Assembly: GCA_944372715.1 (NCBI GenBank)
Contig: CALVZZ010000070.1
Span: forward strand, 1 to 6,293
DNA: 6,293 nucleotides
Reading direction: 5' to 3'
From: an uncultured Clostridia bacterium
Lineage (GTDB): Bacteria; Bacillota; Clostridia; Christensenellales; UBA1242
The notes beneath the pieces were generated by a model that worked only from the letters and a program-made list of their open reading frames with translations, was not told the origin of the DNA and ran no database searches. This document shows positions 1-5,840 of the stretch, in pieces. Made by a program: the position numbers and the translations under genes. Numbering within the stretch: the stretch's first letter is position 1; each line of letters starts with the position of its first letter.

Positions 1-1
1 A

Positions 2-58
2 GTTATGAAGGAAAAAAATGTTCAATGTACTTTTTTTTTTGGGGTTATGTGGGCATGA
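2..58 (+). pseudogene. N-terminal remnant of CE4 polysaccharide deacetylase, ended by in-frame TGA
   Basis: This stretch is open from the left edge in the same frame as the downstream deacetylase. It reads VMKEKNVQCTFFFGVMWA and then meets TGA at 56-58. After the stop, the same frame continues NNEDL and joins MKKIIQDGHELGNHG without a shift. The K-N-V-x-x-TFF-x4-W pattern is the usual beta-strand and following helix of the polysaccharide deacetylase (NodB/CE4) fold, lying just before the HExGNHxxxH motif, so both sides of the stop belong to one ancestral gene. The TFDDG motif carrying the catalytic and metal-binding Asp residues should lie further upstream, outside the window. The stop falls at a position usually held by a charged residue (WA-E/K-N-N). 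A T10 run followed by G4 (31-44) sits just before it, so a read or assembly error in this stretch cannot be excluded. Selenocysteine or TGA recoding seems unlikely. Confidence 0.6.
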
Positions 59-73
59 AACAATGAAGATCTT

Positions 74-493
74 ATGAAGAAAATCATTCAAGATGGTCAC
101 GAACTTGGAAATCACGGTTATTATCACAAAGACCACGATAAAATTTCAAAAGAAAAAAATGAGCAAGAAATTTATCAAACTCACGAAATTGTTAAAGCTT
201 TGACAGGTGTGGAAATGCATTTATTTGCACCACCTAGTGGAGCATACAATCAAACAACACTTGATGTTGCAAAATCTTATGGTTATCAAACAATTATGTG
301 GACCAAGGATACAATAGATTGGAAAGATAATGATACTAATCTAATTTACGAAAGAGCAATAAAGAATTCTCAAAACGGAGATTTAATTTTAATGCATCCA
401 ACAAAAAATACGCTTGAAGCTTTACCAAGTATTATAGATTACTATCAAACAAATGATTTTAATTTAGTAACTGTTTCTGAAAATATTAAATAA
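74..493 (+). CDS. Polysaccharide deacetylase (CE4/NodB fold), C-terminal part of an interrupted gene
   Basis: CE4 enzymes remove N- or O-acetyl groups from peptidoglycan or other amino-sugar polymers, normally at the cell surface. This 139-residue open part carries motif 2 (H9-ELGN-H14-GYY-H18, the two zinc His), motif 3 as FAPPSG at 51-56, motif 4 as DTIDW at 79-83, and motif 5 as LILMHPT at 104-110 with H108. Motif 3 is normally RxPxG; here the Arg position is Ala, a variant I associate with YlxY/PdaB-like members, as is the GD-L-ILMHPT-x-x-x-LEALP ending. The ATG at 74 is only the first start after the TGA at 56-58. It has no Shine-Dalgarno, and a product from it would lack the first strands and the catalytic Asp motif, so it would probably be inactive. 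The true start lies left of the window. The gene ends in TAA and is followed 6 bases later by a terminator. Family assignment is firm; YlxY-type and functional status are inferred. Confidence 0.8.
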   Translation: MKKIIQDGHELGNHGYYHKDHDKISKEKNEQEIYQTHEIVKALTGVEMHLFAPPSGAYNQTTLDVAKSYGYQTIMWTKDTIDWKDNDTNLIYERAIKNSQNGDLILMHPTKNTLEALPSIIDYYQTNDFNLVTVSENIK

Positions 494-499
494 ATTTAT

Positions 500-524
500 G
501 ACGAAATTAATTTTCGTCTTTTTT
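500..524 (+). terminator. Intrinsic terminator after the deacetylase gene
   Basis: A perfect 7-bp inverted repeat, GACGAAA (500-506) and TTTCGTC (512-518), encloses a 5-base loop TTAAT and is followed by six T (519-524). It begins 6 bases after the deacetylase stop codon, as expected for a rho-independent terminator on the plus strand. It separates that gene from the hydrolase-nitroreductase unit. Confidence 0.85.
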
Positions 525-645
525 CAATATATTGTATGTATTTTATTTAAAATAATACTATGTGTTGTATATGTATTTATATTTTATTATATATATTTTT
601 TTTAGATACAATTATTTTTGTAAATCGTTTGTTTTTTTTATATAG

Positions 646-654
646 TGTGATAAT
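646..654 (+). promoter_or_regulatory. Extended -10 promoter for the MBL hydrolase-nitroreductase unit
   Basis: TGTGATAAT gives the TGn extension (646-648) plus a GATAAT hexamer (649-654, five of six to TATAAT). No good -35 box lies 16-18 bases upstream; the DNA there is a T-rich run. Transcription would start near 661, leaving a short leader that still contains the Shine-Dalgarno at 663-670. The rest of the 494-678 gap holds only the preceding terminator and AT-rich sequence in which I see no gene. Confidence 0.5.
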
Positions 655-662
655 ATTAAAAC

Positions 663-670
663 AAAGGTGG
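663..670 (+). promoter_or_regulatory. Shine-Dalgarno AAAGGTGG that fixes the start of the MBL hydrolase
   Basis: AAAGGTGG ends 8 bases before the ATG at 679, which is ideal spacing. The in-frame GTG at 667-669 is part of this ribosome binding site, so it cannot be the start codon served by it. The site therefore argues for initiation at 679 rather than 667. Confidence 0.8.
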
Positions 671-678
671 ATAAAAAA

Positions 679-1305
679 ATGCAAGAACCAAATGTAAAAA
701 TAAATTGTCATAGTAGTATTTGTATTGATGATAATATATTTATTGATCCTTTTAATGTTAATGAAAAAAAATTTGCCAAAATTATTTTTATAACTCATTC
801 ACATTATGATCATTTAGATTTAAAGTCAATTAAAAACCTATTAAACGAAGAGACTGTTATTGTTTGTACAAAAGATAGCGAACGAATTATCAAACAAAGT
901 GGAATAAAAAACAAGATTATAATTATATCTCCTAATGAAAAAGGAAATGTTGGTGATATTCAGTTTGAAACTTTTCCAGCTTATAACATTGGACATCATC
1001 ATTTTAAAGAAAATGGATTTGTTGGTTATACAATAATAAAAGACAAGGTGAGATATACAATTTGTGGAGATACTGATGTTACCCCAGAGTTGAAAAAAAT
1101 AAAAACTGATGTACTATTAGTGCCTATCGGTGGCACATATACAATGGATGTAAAAGAAGGTGCAAATTTAACCAATATTATTAAACCAAAATTTGTAATA
1201 CCAACGCACTATAATTTTATTGAAGGAACAGCTGGTAAAGAAGTAGAAAACTTATTTGCAAAACTTGTTGATAAAGATGTTATAGTTTTAATTAAAATCA
1301 AATAG
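679..1305 (+). CDS. MBL-fold metal-dependent hydrolase (UlaG/UPF0173-like)
   Basis: A 208-residue metallo-beta-lactamase-fold protein, predicted cytoplasmic with no signal peptide. The metal site is visible: H40-S-H42-Y-D44-H45 (HxHxDH), the Asp in GDTD at 130-133, and H177 in IPTHYN. An early His (NCHSSI, 10-14) followed by IDP at 22-24, then PAYN at 100-103, VGYTI at 115-119 and the long PIGGTYTMD strand at 149-157, match the L-ascorbate-6-phosphate lactonase/UPF0173 branch rather than glyoxalase II or RNase J. Members are annotated as metal-dependent hydrolases with mostly unknown substrates, so I give none. The start is ATG 679, 8 bases after AAAGGTGG; GTG 667 would add only four residues and lies inside that ribosome binding site. 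The gene ends in TAG and is followed after 9 bases by the nitroreductase, whose Shine-Dalgarno overlaps this stop, so the two are probably co-transcribed. Confidence 0.88.
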   Translation: MQEPNVKINCHSSICIDDNIFIDPFNVNEKKFAKIIFITHSHYDHLDLKSIKNLLNEETVIVCTKDSERIIKQSGIKNKIIIISPNEKGNVGDIQFETFPAYNIGHHHFKENGFVGYTIIKDKVRYTICGDTDVTPELKKIKTDVLLVPIGGTYTMDVKEGANLTNIIKPKFVIPTHYNFIEGTAGKEVENLFAKLVDKDVIVLIKIK

Positions 1306-1314
1306 AGGTGTAAA

Positions 1315-1839
1315 ATGAATGAAACATTAAAAACATTAATGACAAGAAGAAGTTGTAAAAAATTTAAACCTGATCAAATAAAAGATGAAGAGCTTGACTA
1401 TATTTTAAAAGCTGGAACAAATGCTCCAACAGGAAGGGGATTGCAGTCCCCTATAATTATTGTTATTCAAGATAAGGATACAATTAAAAAAATTGCGAAA
1501 TTAAATTCTAAAATAATGGGAGCTAAGGATGTTGATCCATTTTATGGGGCACCAACACTTATCATTGTTTTGGCTGATAAAAACATTGGTACATATGTTG
1601 AAGATGGAAGTTTAGTTTTAGGAAATTTAATGAACGCAGCTTTTAGTTTAAATGTTGGTTCTTGTTGGATACACAGAGCAAAGGAAGAATTTCAAACAAA
1701 GGAAGGTAAAGAACTATTAAAATGTTGGGGCGTAAGCGATAACTATATTGGTATTGGGCATTGTGTTTTAGGTTACCCAGCAGAAGAATATAAAATTCCT
1801 GCACCTAGGAAAAAAGATTATATTCGATTTATAAAATAA
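1315..1839 (+). CDS. Nitroreductase family FMN-dependent oxidoreductase
   Basis: A 174-residue protein, the usual size of short clostridial-type nitroreductases. These are FMN-binding homodimers that reduce nitro compounds, quinones or other electrophiles with NAD(P)H; the natural substrate is generally unknown. Visible features are the N-terminal T-RRS-x-KKF segment (10-17), which contacts the FMN phosphate and ribose, NAPTGRGLQS (36-45) at the next FMN-binding loop, the DGSLVLGNLMNAA helix (97-109), GSCWIHRAKEEF (115-126), and IGHCVLGYPAE (147-157) near the C-terminus. The ATG is preceded by AGAGGTG (1304-1310) with a short 4-base gap, and this ribosome binding site overlaps the TAG of the MBL gene. 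Both points suggest a two-gene operon with coupled translation. No terminator is visible after its TAA, so transcripts could run on into rarA. The family call is firm; any specific substrate would be a guess. Confidence 0.92.
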   Translation: MNETLKTLMTRRSCKKFKPDQIKDEELDYILKAGTNAPTGRGLQSPIIIVIQDKDTIKKIAKLNSKIMGAKDVDPFYGAPTLIIVLADKNIGTYVEDGSLVLGNLMNAAFSLNVGSCWIHRAKEEFQTKEGKELLKCWGVSDNYIGIGHCVLGYPAEEYKIPAPRKKDYIRFIK

Positions 1840-1860
1840 CTATGCAAAGCTTTTTGTTTG

Positions 1861-1869
1861 TGATATAAT
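1861..1869 (+). promoter_or_regulatory. Extended -10 promoter immediately before rarA
   Basis: TGATATAAT is a perfect extended -10 element (TGn plus consensus TATAAT at 1864-1869). There is no convincing -35 hexamer 16-18 bases upstream, as is common for extended -10 promoters. Only 6 bases separate it from the rarA ATG at 1876, so the expected transcription start falls at or next to the A of the start codon. Confidence 0.6.
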
Positions 1870-1875
1870 TAACAT

Positions 1876-3141
1876 ATGGAAACAAATAAGAAAATACCAT
1901 TAGCCGAAAGAATGCGACCAAATTCATTTGATGATTTTGTTGGACAAGAACATATTGTTGGTAAAGGTACACTTTTAAGAAGAGCAATTGAAATTGGTGA
2001 ACTTGGAAGCTGTATTTTTTATGGTCCACCCGGAACAGGGAAAACAACTCTTGCAAATATTGTTGCTAAGCAATTAAAAGGGGAATTCAGAAAATTAAAT
2101 GCTGTTTCAAGTGGTGTTGGTGATGCAAAAGAAATTATTAAAGAAGCAGAAAGATTAAAAGAAATGTTTGGAACACAAACATATCTTTTGTTGGATGAAT
2201 GTCATAGGTGGAATAAAGCACAAAGTGACTGCGTTTTGGAAGCAATTGAGAAGGGTAGTATTATTTTTATTGGCTCTACAACGGAAAATCCATTTACAAG
2301 TATGACAAGAGCTATCGTTTCAAGGTGTAGGGTATTTGAGTTTAAAGCTCTTGAAGATAAAGATGTAATTAAAACTTTAACAAGAGCATTAAAAAATGAT
2401 GAAATTTTATCAAAAATGCCAATTATTGTTGAAGAAGACGCATTAAAACATTTTGCTTGGGCATCTAGTGGAGATGTTCGAATGGCTTTGAATGCTCTTG
2501 AACTTGCAATTTTAACCACACCATTTAATGAAAAAAAAGAAATATATATAGATAAAATTACTGCTGAACAATCAATACAAAAAAAGGCACTTTCAATTGA
2601 TGAAAATCAATATTATGATATGCTAAGTGCATTTTGTAAATCTATTCGTGGTTCAGACACAGAAGCTGGATTGTATTGGGCTCAAAGAATGATTAAGGCA
2701 GGAATTGATCCTATGATTATTGCTAGAAGGCTGGTTGCTCATTCAAGCGAGGATATAGGAATGGCAGATAGTAATGCGCTTCTATTATCTACTAGTGCTA
2801 TGTATGCCGTAGAAAAGATGGGCGCACCAGAAGGATTAATTCCACTATTTCACGCTATAATCTATGCTTGTGAAGCTGAAAAGTCAAATTCAGTTATCAT
2901 TGCAAGAGATTTGGCAAGTGAAGATGCTGAAAATGTAAAAGATGATAATGTCCCAGATTATTTAAAAAATCATCCTAGTACTAATGATACAAAACATATA
3001 AAATATAAATATCCACACGATTATGGTGGATACTGTAAGCAGACTTATATGCCTGAAAAGCTTAAAGATAGGGTATATTATAAACCAAGCAAAAATGGAA
3101 AGGAAAAAAACTTAATTAGAAAAAAATTTAAAAGCAATTAA
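1876..3141 (+). CDS. rarA: Replication-associated recombination protein A (RarA/MgsA family AAA+ ATPase)
   Basis: RarA (E. coli MgsA, B. subtilis YrvN, eukaryotic WRNIP1) is a tetrameric clamp-loader-like AAA+ ATPase that acts at stalled replication forks and interacts with SSB. The 421 residues match the family length. In order: PLAERMRPNSFDDFVGQEH (8-26), typical of the N-terminus; Walker A GPPGTGKTT (50-58); Walker B LLLDECHRWNKAQ (104-116); sensor 1 GSTTENP (133-139); the SRCRVFEF segment (149-156) with the likely arginine finger; then the lid domain with SSGDVRMALNALE, and the C-terminal oligomerisation part with IARRLVAHSSEDIGMAD and the closing PHDYGGYCKQTYMPE block. The more common Walker B form is DEIHRFNK; here it is DECHRWNK, a conservative change. 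No Shine-Dalgarno precedes ATG 1876. The TATAAT box lies 6 bases upstream, suggesting a leaderless transcript. The gene ends in the shared terminator with the GDPD gene. Confidence 0.95.
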   Translation: METNKKIPLAERMRPNSFDDFVGQEHIVGKGTLLRRAIEIGELGSCIFYGPPGTGKTTLANIVAKQLKGEFRKLNAVSSGVGDAKEIIKEAERLKEMFGTQTYLLLDECHRWNKAQSDCVLEAIEKGSIIFIGSTTENPFTSMTRAIVSRCRVFEFKALEDKDVIKTLTRALKNDEILSKMPIIVEEDALKHFAWASSGDVRMALNALELAILTTPFNEKKEIYIDKITAEQSIQKKALSIDENQYYDMLSAFCKSIRGSDTEAGLYWAQRMIKAGIDPMIIARRLVAHSSEDIGMADSNALLLSTSAMYAVEKMGAPEGLIPLFHAIIYACEAEKSNSVIIARDLASEDAENVKDDNVPDYLKNHPSTNDTKHIKYKYPHDYGGYCKQTYMPEKLKDRVYYKPSKNGKEKNLIRKKFKSN

Positions 3142-3169
3142 AAAATCTTAGCTGAGCTAAGATTTTTTA
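3139..3169. terminator. Bidirectional terminator between convergent rarA and GDPD genes
   Basis: An inverted repeat pairs AAAAATCTTAGC (3141-3152) with GCTAAGATTTTT (3156-3167) around a TGA loop; two further outer pairs extend it to 3139-3169. The core TCTTAGC/GCTAAGA is flanked by A on one side and T on the other, so either strand gives a hairpin with a U tail. The rarA stop (3139-3141) and the stop of the minus-strand gene (3167-3169) both lie at the ends of this hairpin, with only 25 bases between them. Confidence 0.88.
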
Positions 3170-3895
3170 TAATTTAGGTTCAAAATTTTCAAATATTATG
3201 TTATCACAAAATTTAACAACTTTCATATATTCTTCCTGACTTCTTACAGTCCAAGCAATAAGTGGCAAGGACCTATATTTTCTTACAAATCTATTTGGCA
3301 ATGCTTTTGCTTCATAAGAAATAAAATGTGGCTCGCTTACTTTTTTATTTAAAATCATTCTTTTTAGAAAAAGCTTTTTTAAAAATGATAATTTTTCGCC
3401 CTTAAAATATCCAGAAAGTTGTCCTCTTAAAACTTCTGGTGCATTAATTTTAAACCATTCTAAAACATATGGATTGAAGGATTGTATTGCATATTCGCCG
3501 TTGTATTGTTTCAATTTAGAATATAAGGCACTTTCCAGCTCTCCAACTTTGTTTGTATTTTTTATTTCCAAAAGTATAGGAGTTCTTCCATCAACAAATT
3601 TTAAAAATTCATCAAGAGTTGGTATTTTTTGATCTGTTCCTGAAAGCTTTATTTTTTCTAAATCTTCTTTTTTCAAATTTTTAACATAACCATCTTGACC
3701 TGTCATTCTTTGAAGTGAGTTATCGTGAAATATAATTAAAGTTCCATCTGAAATTTGATGAACATCTGTTTCTATTGGATATCCTTGTTTTATTGCATTT
3801 TCAAATGCTAGCAAAGAATTTTCAGGCGCTTTGTCATCGTGAAGACCTCTGTGAGCTATATAATCTTCAACCAACCAAGTTTTAAATAAATCCAT
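3167..3895 (-). CDS. Glycerophosphodiester phosphodiesterase (GDPD family)
   Basis: GDPD enzymes hydrolyse glycerophosphodiesters, the deacylation products of phospholipids, to sn-glycerol 3-phosphate and an alcohol. This 242-residue TIM-barrel protein has the expected motifs: AHRG (14-17, catalytic H15 with R16), APENSLLAFENAI (23-35), the metal ligands E42 and D44 in IETDVH, DGTLIIFHD (50-58, second catalytic H57), LQRMTG (61-66), LLEIK (108-112, E110), IQSFNP (137-142) and IAWTVRS (213-219). The small insertion typical of the family follows the HD motif. There is no signal peptide, so a cytosolic enzyme is likely, unlike periplasmic GlpQ. On the minus strand AAAAGG (3903-3908) lies 7 bases from the ATG, supporting start 3895. 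The gene faces rarA and diverges from lepA, so it appears to be transcribed alone. The natural headgroup preference cannot be read from sequence. Confidence 0.93.
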   Translation of the reverse strand: MDLFKTWLVEDYIAHRGLHDDKAPENSLLAFENAIKQGYPIETDVHQISDGTLIIFHDNSLQRMTGQDGYVKNLKKEDLEKIKLSGTDQKIPTLDEFLKFVDGRTPILLEIKNTNKVGELESALYSKLKQYNGEYAIQSFNPYVLEWFKINAPEVLRGQLSGYFKGEKLSFLKKLFLKRMILNKKVSEPHFISYEAKALPNRFVRKYRSLPLIAWTVRSQEEYMKVVKFCDNIIFENFEPKL

Positions 3896-4034
3896 ACATA
3901 TTCCTTTTAATAAAAATTATCATATCATAAATTTTATTTATAATAAAACATTTTTTGACAATCTTTTAAAATATTTTATGCAACATTAAAAAAAATAATA
4001 TACTTTAATGTTTAATTTATGTATAATTAGTTCT
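3896..4034. promoter_or_regulatory. Divergent promoter region between the GDPD gene and lepA
   Basis: This 139-base AT-rich gap must serve both directions. For the minus strand, TGATATGAT (3927 to 3919) is an extended -10 candidate, with the AAAAGG ribosome binding site between it and the start. A perfect TTGACA lies at 3955-3960 on the plus strand, and its near-palindromic context (TTGACAA) also reads TTGTCA on the minus strand. However, neither reading has a good -10 at 16-18 bases: the minus strand offers TAAAAT at 19 bases, and the plus strand only poor matches. The plus-strand box nearest lepA is described separately. I see no small gene or RNA here. Confidence 0.4.
4020..4027 (+). promoter_or_regulatory. 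-10 element immediately before lepA
   Basis: TGTATAAT contains a consensus TATAAT at 4022-4027, preceded directly by TATG. The lepA ATG at 4035 follows after 7 bases, which puts the predicted transcription start on or next to the start codon. No convincing -35 is present at 16-18 bases. The arrangement closely resembles that of rarA: TATAATTA, then 4-5 bases, then ATGGA. Confidence 0.5.
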
Positions 4035-5840
4035 ATGGATAGACAAGAAAGAATAAGAAATTTTTGTATAATAGCGCATATTGATCACGGCAAAAGTACA
4101 CTTGCTGATAGATTGATTGAAAAAACAGGTACAGTTTCTAAAAGAGATATGAGTGACCAACTATTAGATAGTATGGAGATTGAAAAGGAAAGGGGAATAA
4201 CAATAAAACTTACTCCAACAAGAATGTTTTATAATTATAATGGCGAAGAGTATATTTTAAACTTAATTGATACTCCTGGACACGTTGATTTCACTTATGA
4301 AGTTTCCAGATCTTTGGTTGCTTGCGAAGGTGCAATTTTAATTGTAGATGCAAGTCAAGGAGTTGAAGCACAAACTTTAGCTAATAGCTATCTTGCTCTT
4401 GATAACAATTTGGAAATTTTACCTGTTATAAACAAAATTGATCTACCAAGTGCTAGGCCAGAAGAGGTGAAAAAAGAAATTGAAGATGTTATTGGGCTTC
4501 CAGCTGATGATGCTCCACTTATTTCTGCAAAAGAAGGAATAAACATAGACCAAGTGTTAGCACAAATTATTGAAAAAATTCCTCATCCTAAAGGAAATAT
4601 ACAAAAACCATTAAAAGCACTTATATTTGATAGTTTTTATGATAACTTTAAGGGTGCAATAAGCTTAGTTAGAATTTTTGACGGCGAAGTTAAGGTTGGA
4701 ACAAAAATAAAGATGATGGAAACAGGGAAGACTTATGAAGTTACAGAAGTTGGAGTGTTTACACCATCAATGAGACCTGTTGAAATTTTGCAAGCAGGTG
4801 ATGTTGGATATATTGCTGGAAGCATAAAAAATGTTGCTGATACCAAAGTGGGAGACACAATTACAAATGCTGAAAATGGGGCAAAAGAACCATTGCCGGG
4901 TTATAAATCGGTTCAACCTGTTGTATTTTGTGGAATATTCCTAGCAGATGGCTCAAAATTTAATGATTTAAAAGATGCCTTAGAAAAGTTAAAATTAAAT
5001 GATGCATCATTAGTTTATTCACCAGAAGTATCAAATGCTTTAGGTTATGGTTTTAGATGTGGATTTTTAGGACTTCTACATATGGAAATAATAACTGAAA
5101 GGCTAGAAAGAGAATTTAATTTGGAAATCATAACAACGGCACCTGGTGTAAACTACAATGTTTACAAAACAAATGGAGATATGATAGAAGTAACAAATCC
5201 AGCAAATCTTCCAAAACCTGAAGAGATTGATAGATTTGAAGAACCTATTTGTAAATTACATATTTATACACCACCAGAATATGTTGGATCAATTATGGAA
5301 TTGTGTAAAGAAAAGCGTGGTGAATTTATAGATATGCAGTACTTGGATAAAATGAGAGTAAAAATGGATTATAAAATGCCATTAAATGAAATGATATATG
5401 ATTTTTTTGATGGGCTTAAATCAAGAACAAGGGGCTATGCAAGCTTAGATTATGAAATGGCAGGTTATGAACAAAGTGATTTAATAAAATTGGATATTTT
5501 ATTGAATGGTGAAATTTGTGATGCTTTAAGTTTAATTGTGCATAGAGATTGTGCTTATCAAAAAGGTAGGTCAATTGTAGAAAAATTAAAAAATGTAATT
5601 CCAAGACAGATGTTTACAATTCCTATTCAAGCATCAATTGGAAATAAAATCATTGCAAGGGAAACAATAAGTGCTCTTAGAAAAGATGTATTGGCAAAGT
5701 GCTATGGTGGTGATATAACAAGAAAGAGAAAATTATTAGAAAAACAAAAAGAAGGTAAAAAAAGAATGCGACAGGTTGGAAGTGTTGAGCTTCCAAGTGA
5801 AGCTTTTATTAGCATTTTAAAAAATGATTATGATAATTAA
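4035..5840 (+). CDS. lepA: Elongation factor 4 (LepA), back-translocating GTPase
   Basis: LepA/EF4 is a ribosome-associated translational GTPase related to EF-G, implicated in back-translocation, ionic-stress tolerance and ribosome assembly. The 601-residue product matches the family length. Visible are G1 AHIDHGKS (14-21), the G2/switch I segment ERGITIK (52-58), G3 DTPGHVDF (79-86), G4 NKID (133-136), G5 SAKEG (164-168), the EF-G-like domains II, III and V, and the LepA-specific C-terminal domain ending MRQVGSVELPSEAF (578-591). I start at ATG 4035 because homologues begin close to MDRQERIRNF; the in-frame ATG at 4008 would add nine hydrophobic residues (MFNLCIISS) encoded by DNA that contains the -10 box. 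No Shine-Dalgarno precedes 4035, in keeping with a leaderless message. hemW overlaps its 3' end by 11 bases, a common gene order in Firmicutes. Confidence 0.96.
   Translation: MDRQERIRNFCIIAHIDHGKSTLADRLIEKTGTVSKRDMSDQLLDSMEIEKERGITIKLTPTRMFYNYNGEEYILNLIDTPGHVDFTYEVSRSLVACEGAILIVDASQGVEAQTLANSYLALDNNLEILPVINKIDLPSARPEEVKKEIEDVIGLPADDAPLISAKEGINIDQVLAQIIEKIPHPKGNIQKPLKALIFDSFYDNFKGAISLVRIFDGEVKVGTKIKMMETGKTYEVTEVGVFTPSMRPVEILQAGDVGYIAGSIKNVADTKVGDTITNAENGAKEPLPGYKSVQPVVFCGIFLADGSKFNDLKDALEKLKLNDASLVYSPEVSNALGYGFRCGFLGLLHMEIITERLEREFNLEIITTAPGVNYNVYKTNGDMIEVTNPANLPKPEEIDRFEEPICKLHIYTPPEYVGSIMELCKEKRGEFIDMQYLDKMRVKMDYKMPLNEMIYDFFDGLKSRTRGYASLDYEMAGYEQSDLIKLDILLNGEICDALSLIVHRDCAYQKGRSIVEKLKNVIPRQMFTIPIQASIGNKIIARETISALRKDVLAKCYGGDITRKRKLLEKQKEGKKRMRQVGSVELPSEAFISILKNDYDN

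Noticed and set aside
56..100. TGA as a selenocysteine codon
   Set aside because: The position is not catalytic in CE4 enzymes, and I see no convincing SECIS-like stem-loop just downstream, only the short palindrome AAGATCTT.
531..600. AT-rich imperfect repeats (TTGTATGTATTT-like) and a weak inverted repeat at 538-558
   Set aside because: Matches are short and interrupted in nearly pure A/T DNA, so they are expected by chance. There is no regular period and no stable stem.
577..798. Minus-strand open frame of 73 residues
   Set aside because: It covers AT-rich intergenic DNA and the start of the MBL gene, is dominated by Asn, Ile, Lys and Phe, has no ribosome binding site and no recognisable motif. 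It is a composition artefact.
1840..1875. Possible terminator between the nitroreductase gene and rarA
   Set aside because: Only the short palindrome AAAGCTTT is present, with no loop-forming stem of useful length. Read-through into rarA remains possible.
1829..2056. Minus-strand frame of 75 residues overlapping the start of rarA
   Set aside because: It is antisense to the Walker A region of rarA and shows no family features.
2202..2519. Minus-strand frame of 105 residues inside rarA
   Set aside because: It lies entirely antisense to a well-conserved gene, has low-complexity Ser/Ala/Leu composition and no supporting signals.
5416..5604. Minus-strand frame of 62 residues inside lepA
   Set aside because: It is antisense to conserved lepA sequence; its His/Leu/Phe-rich composition is a shadow of the coding strand.
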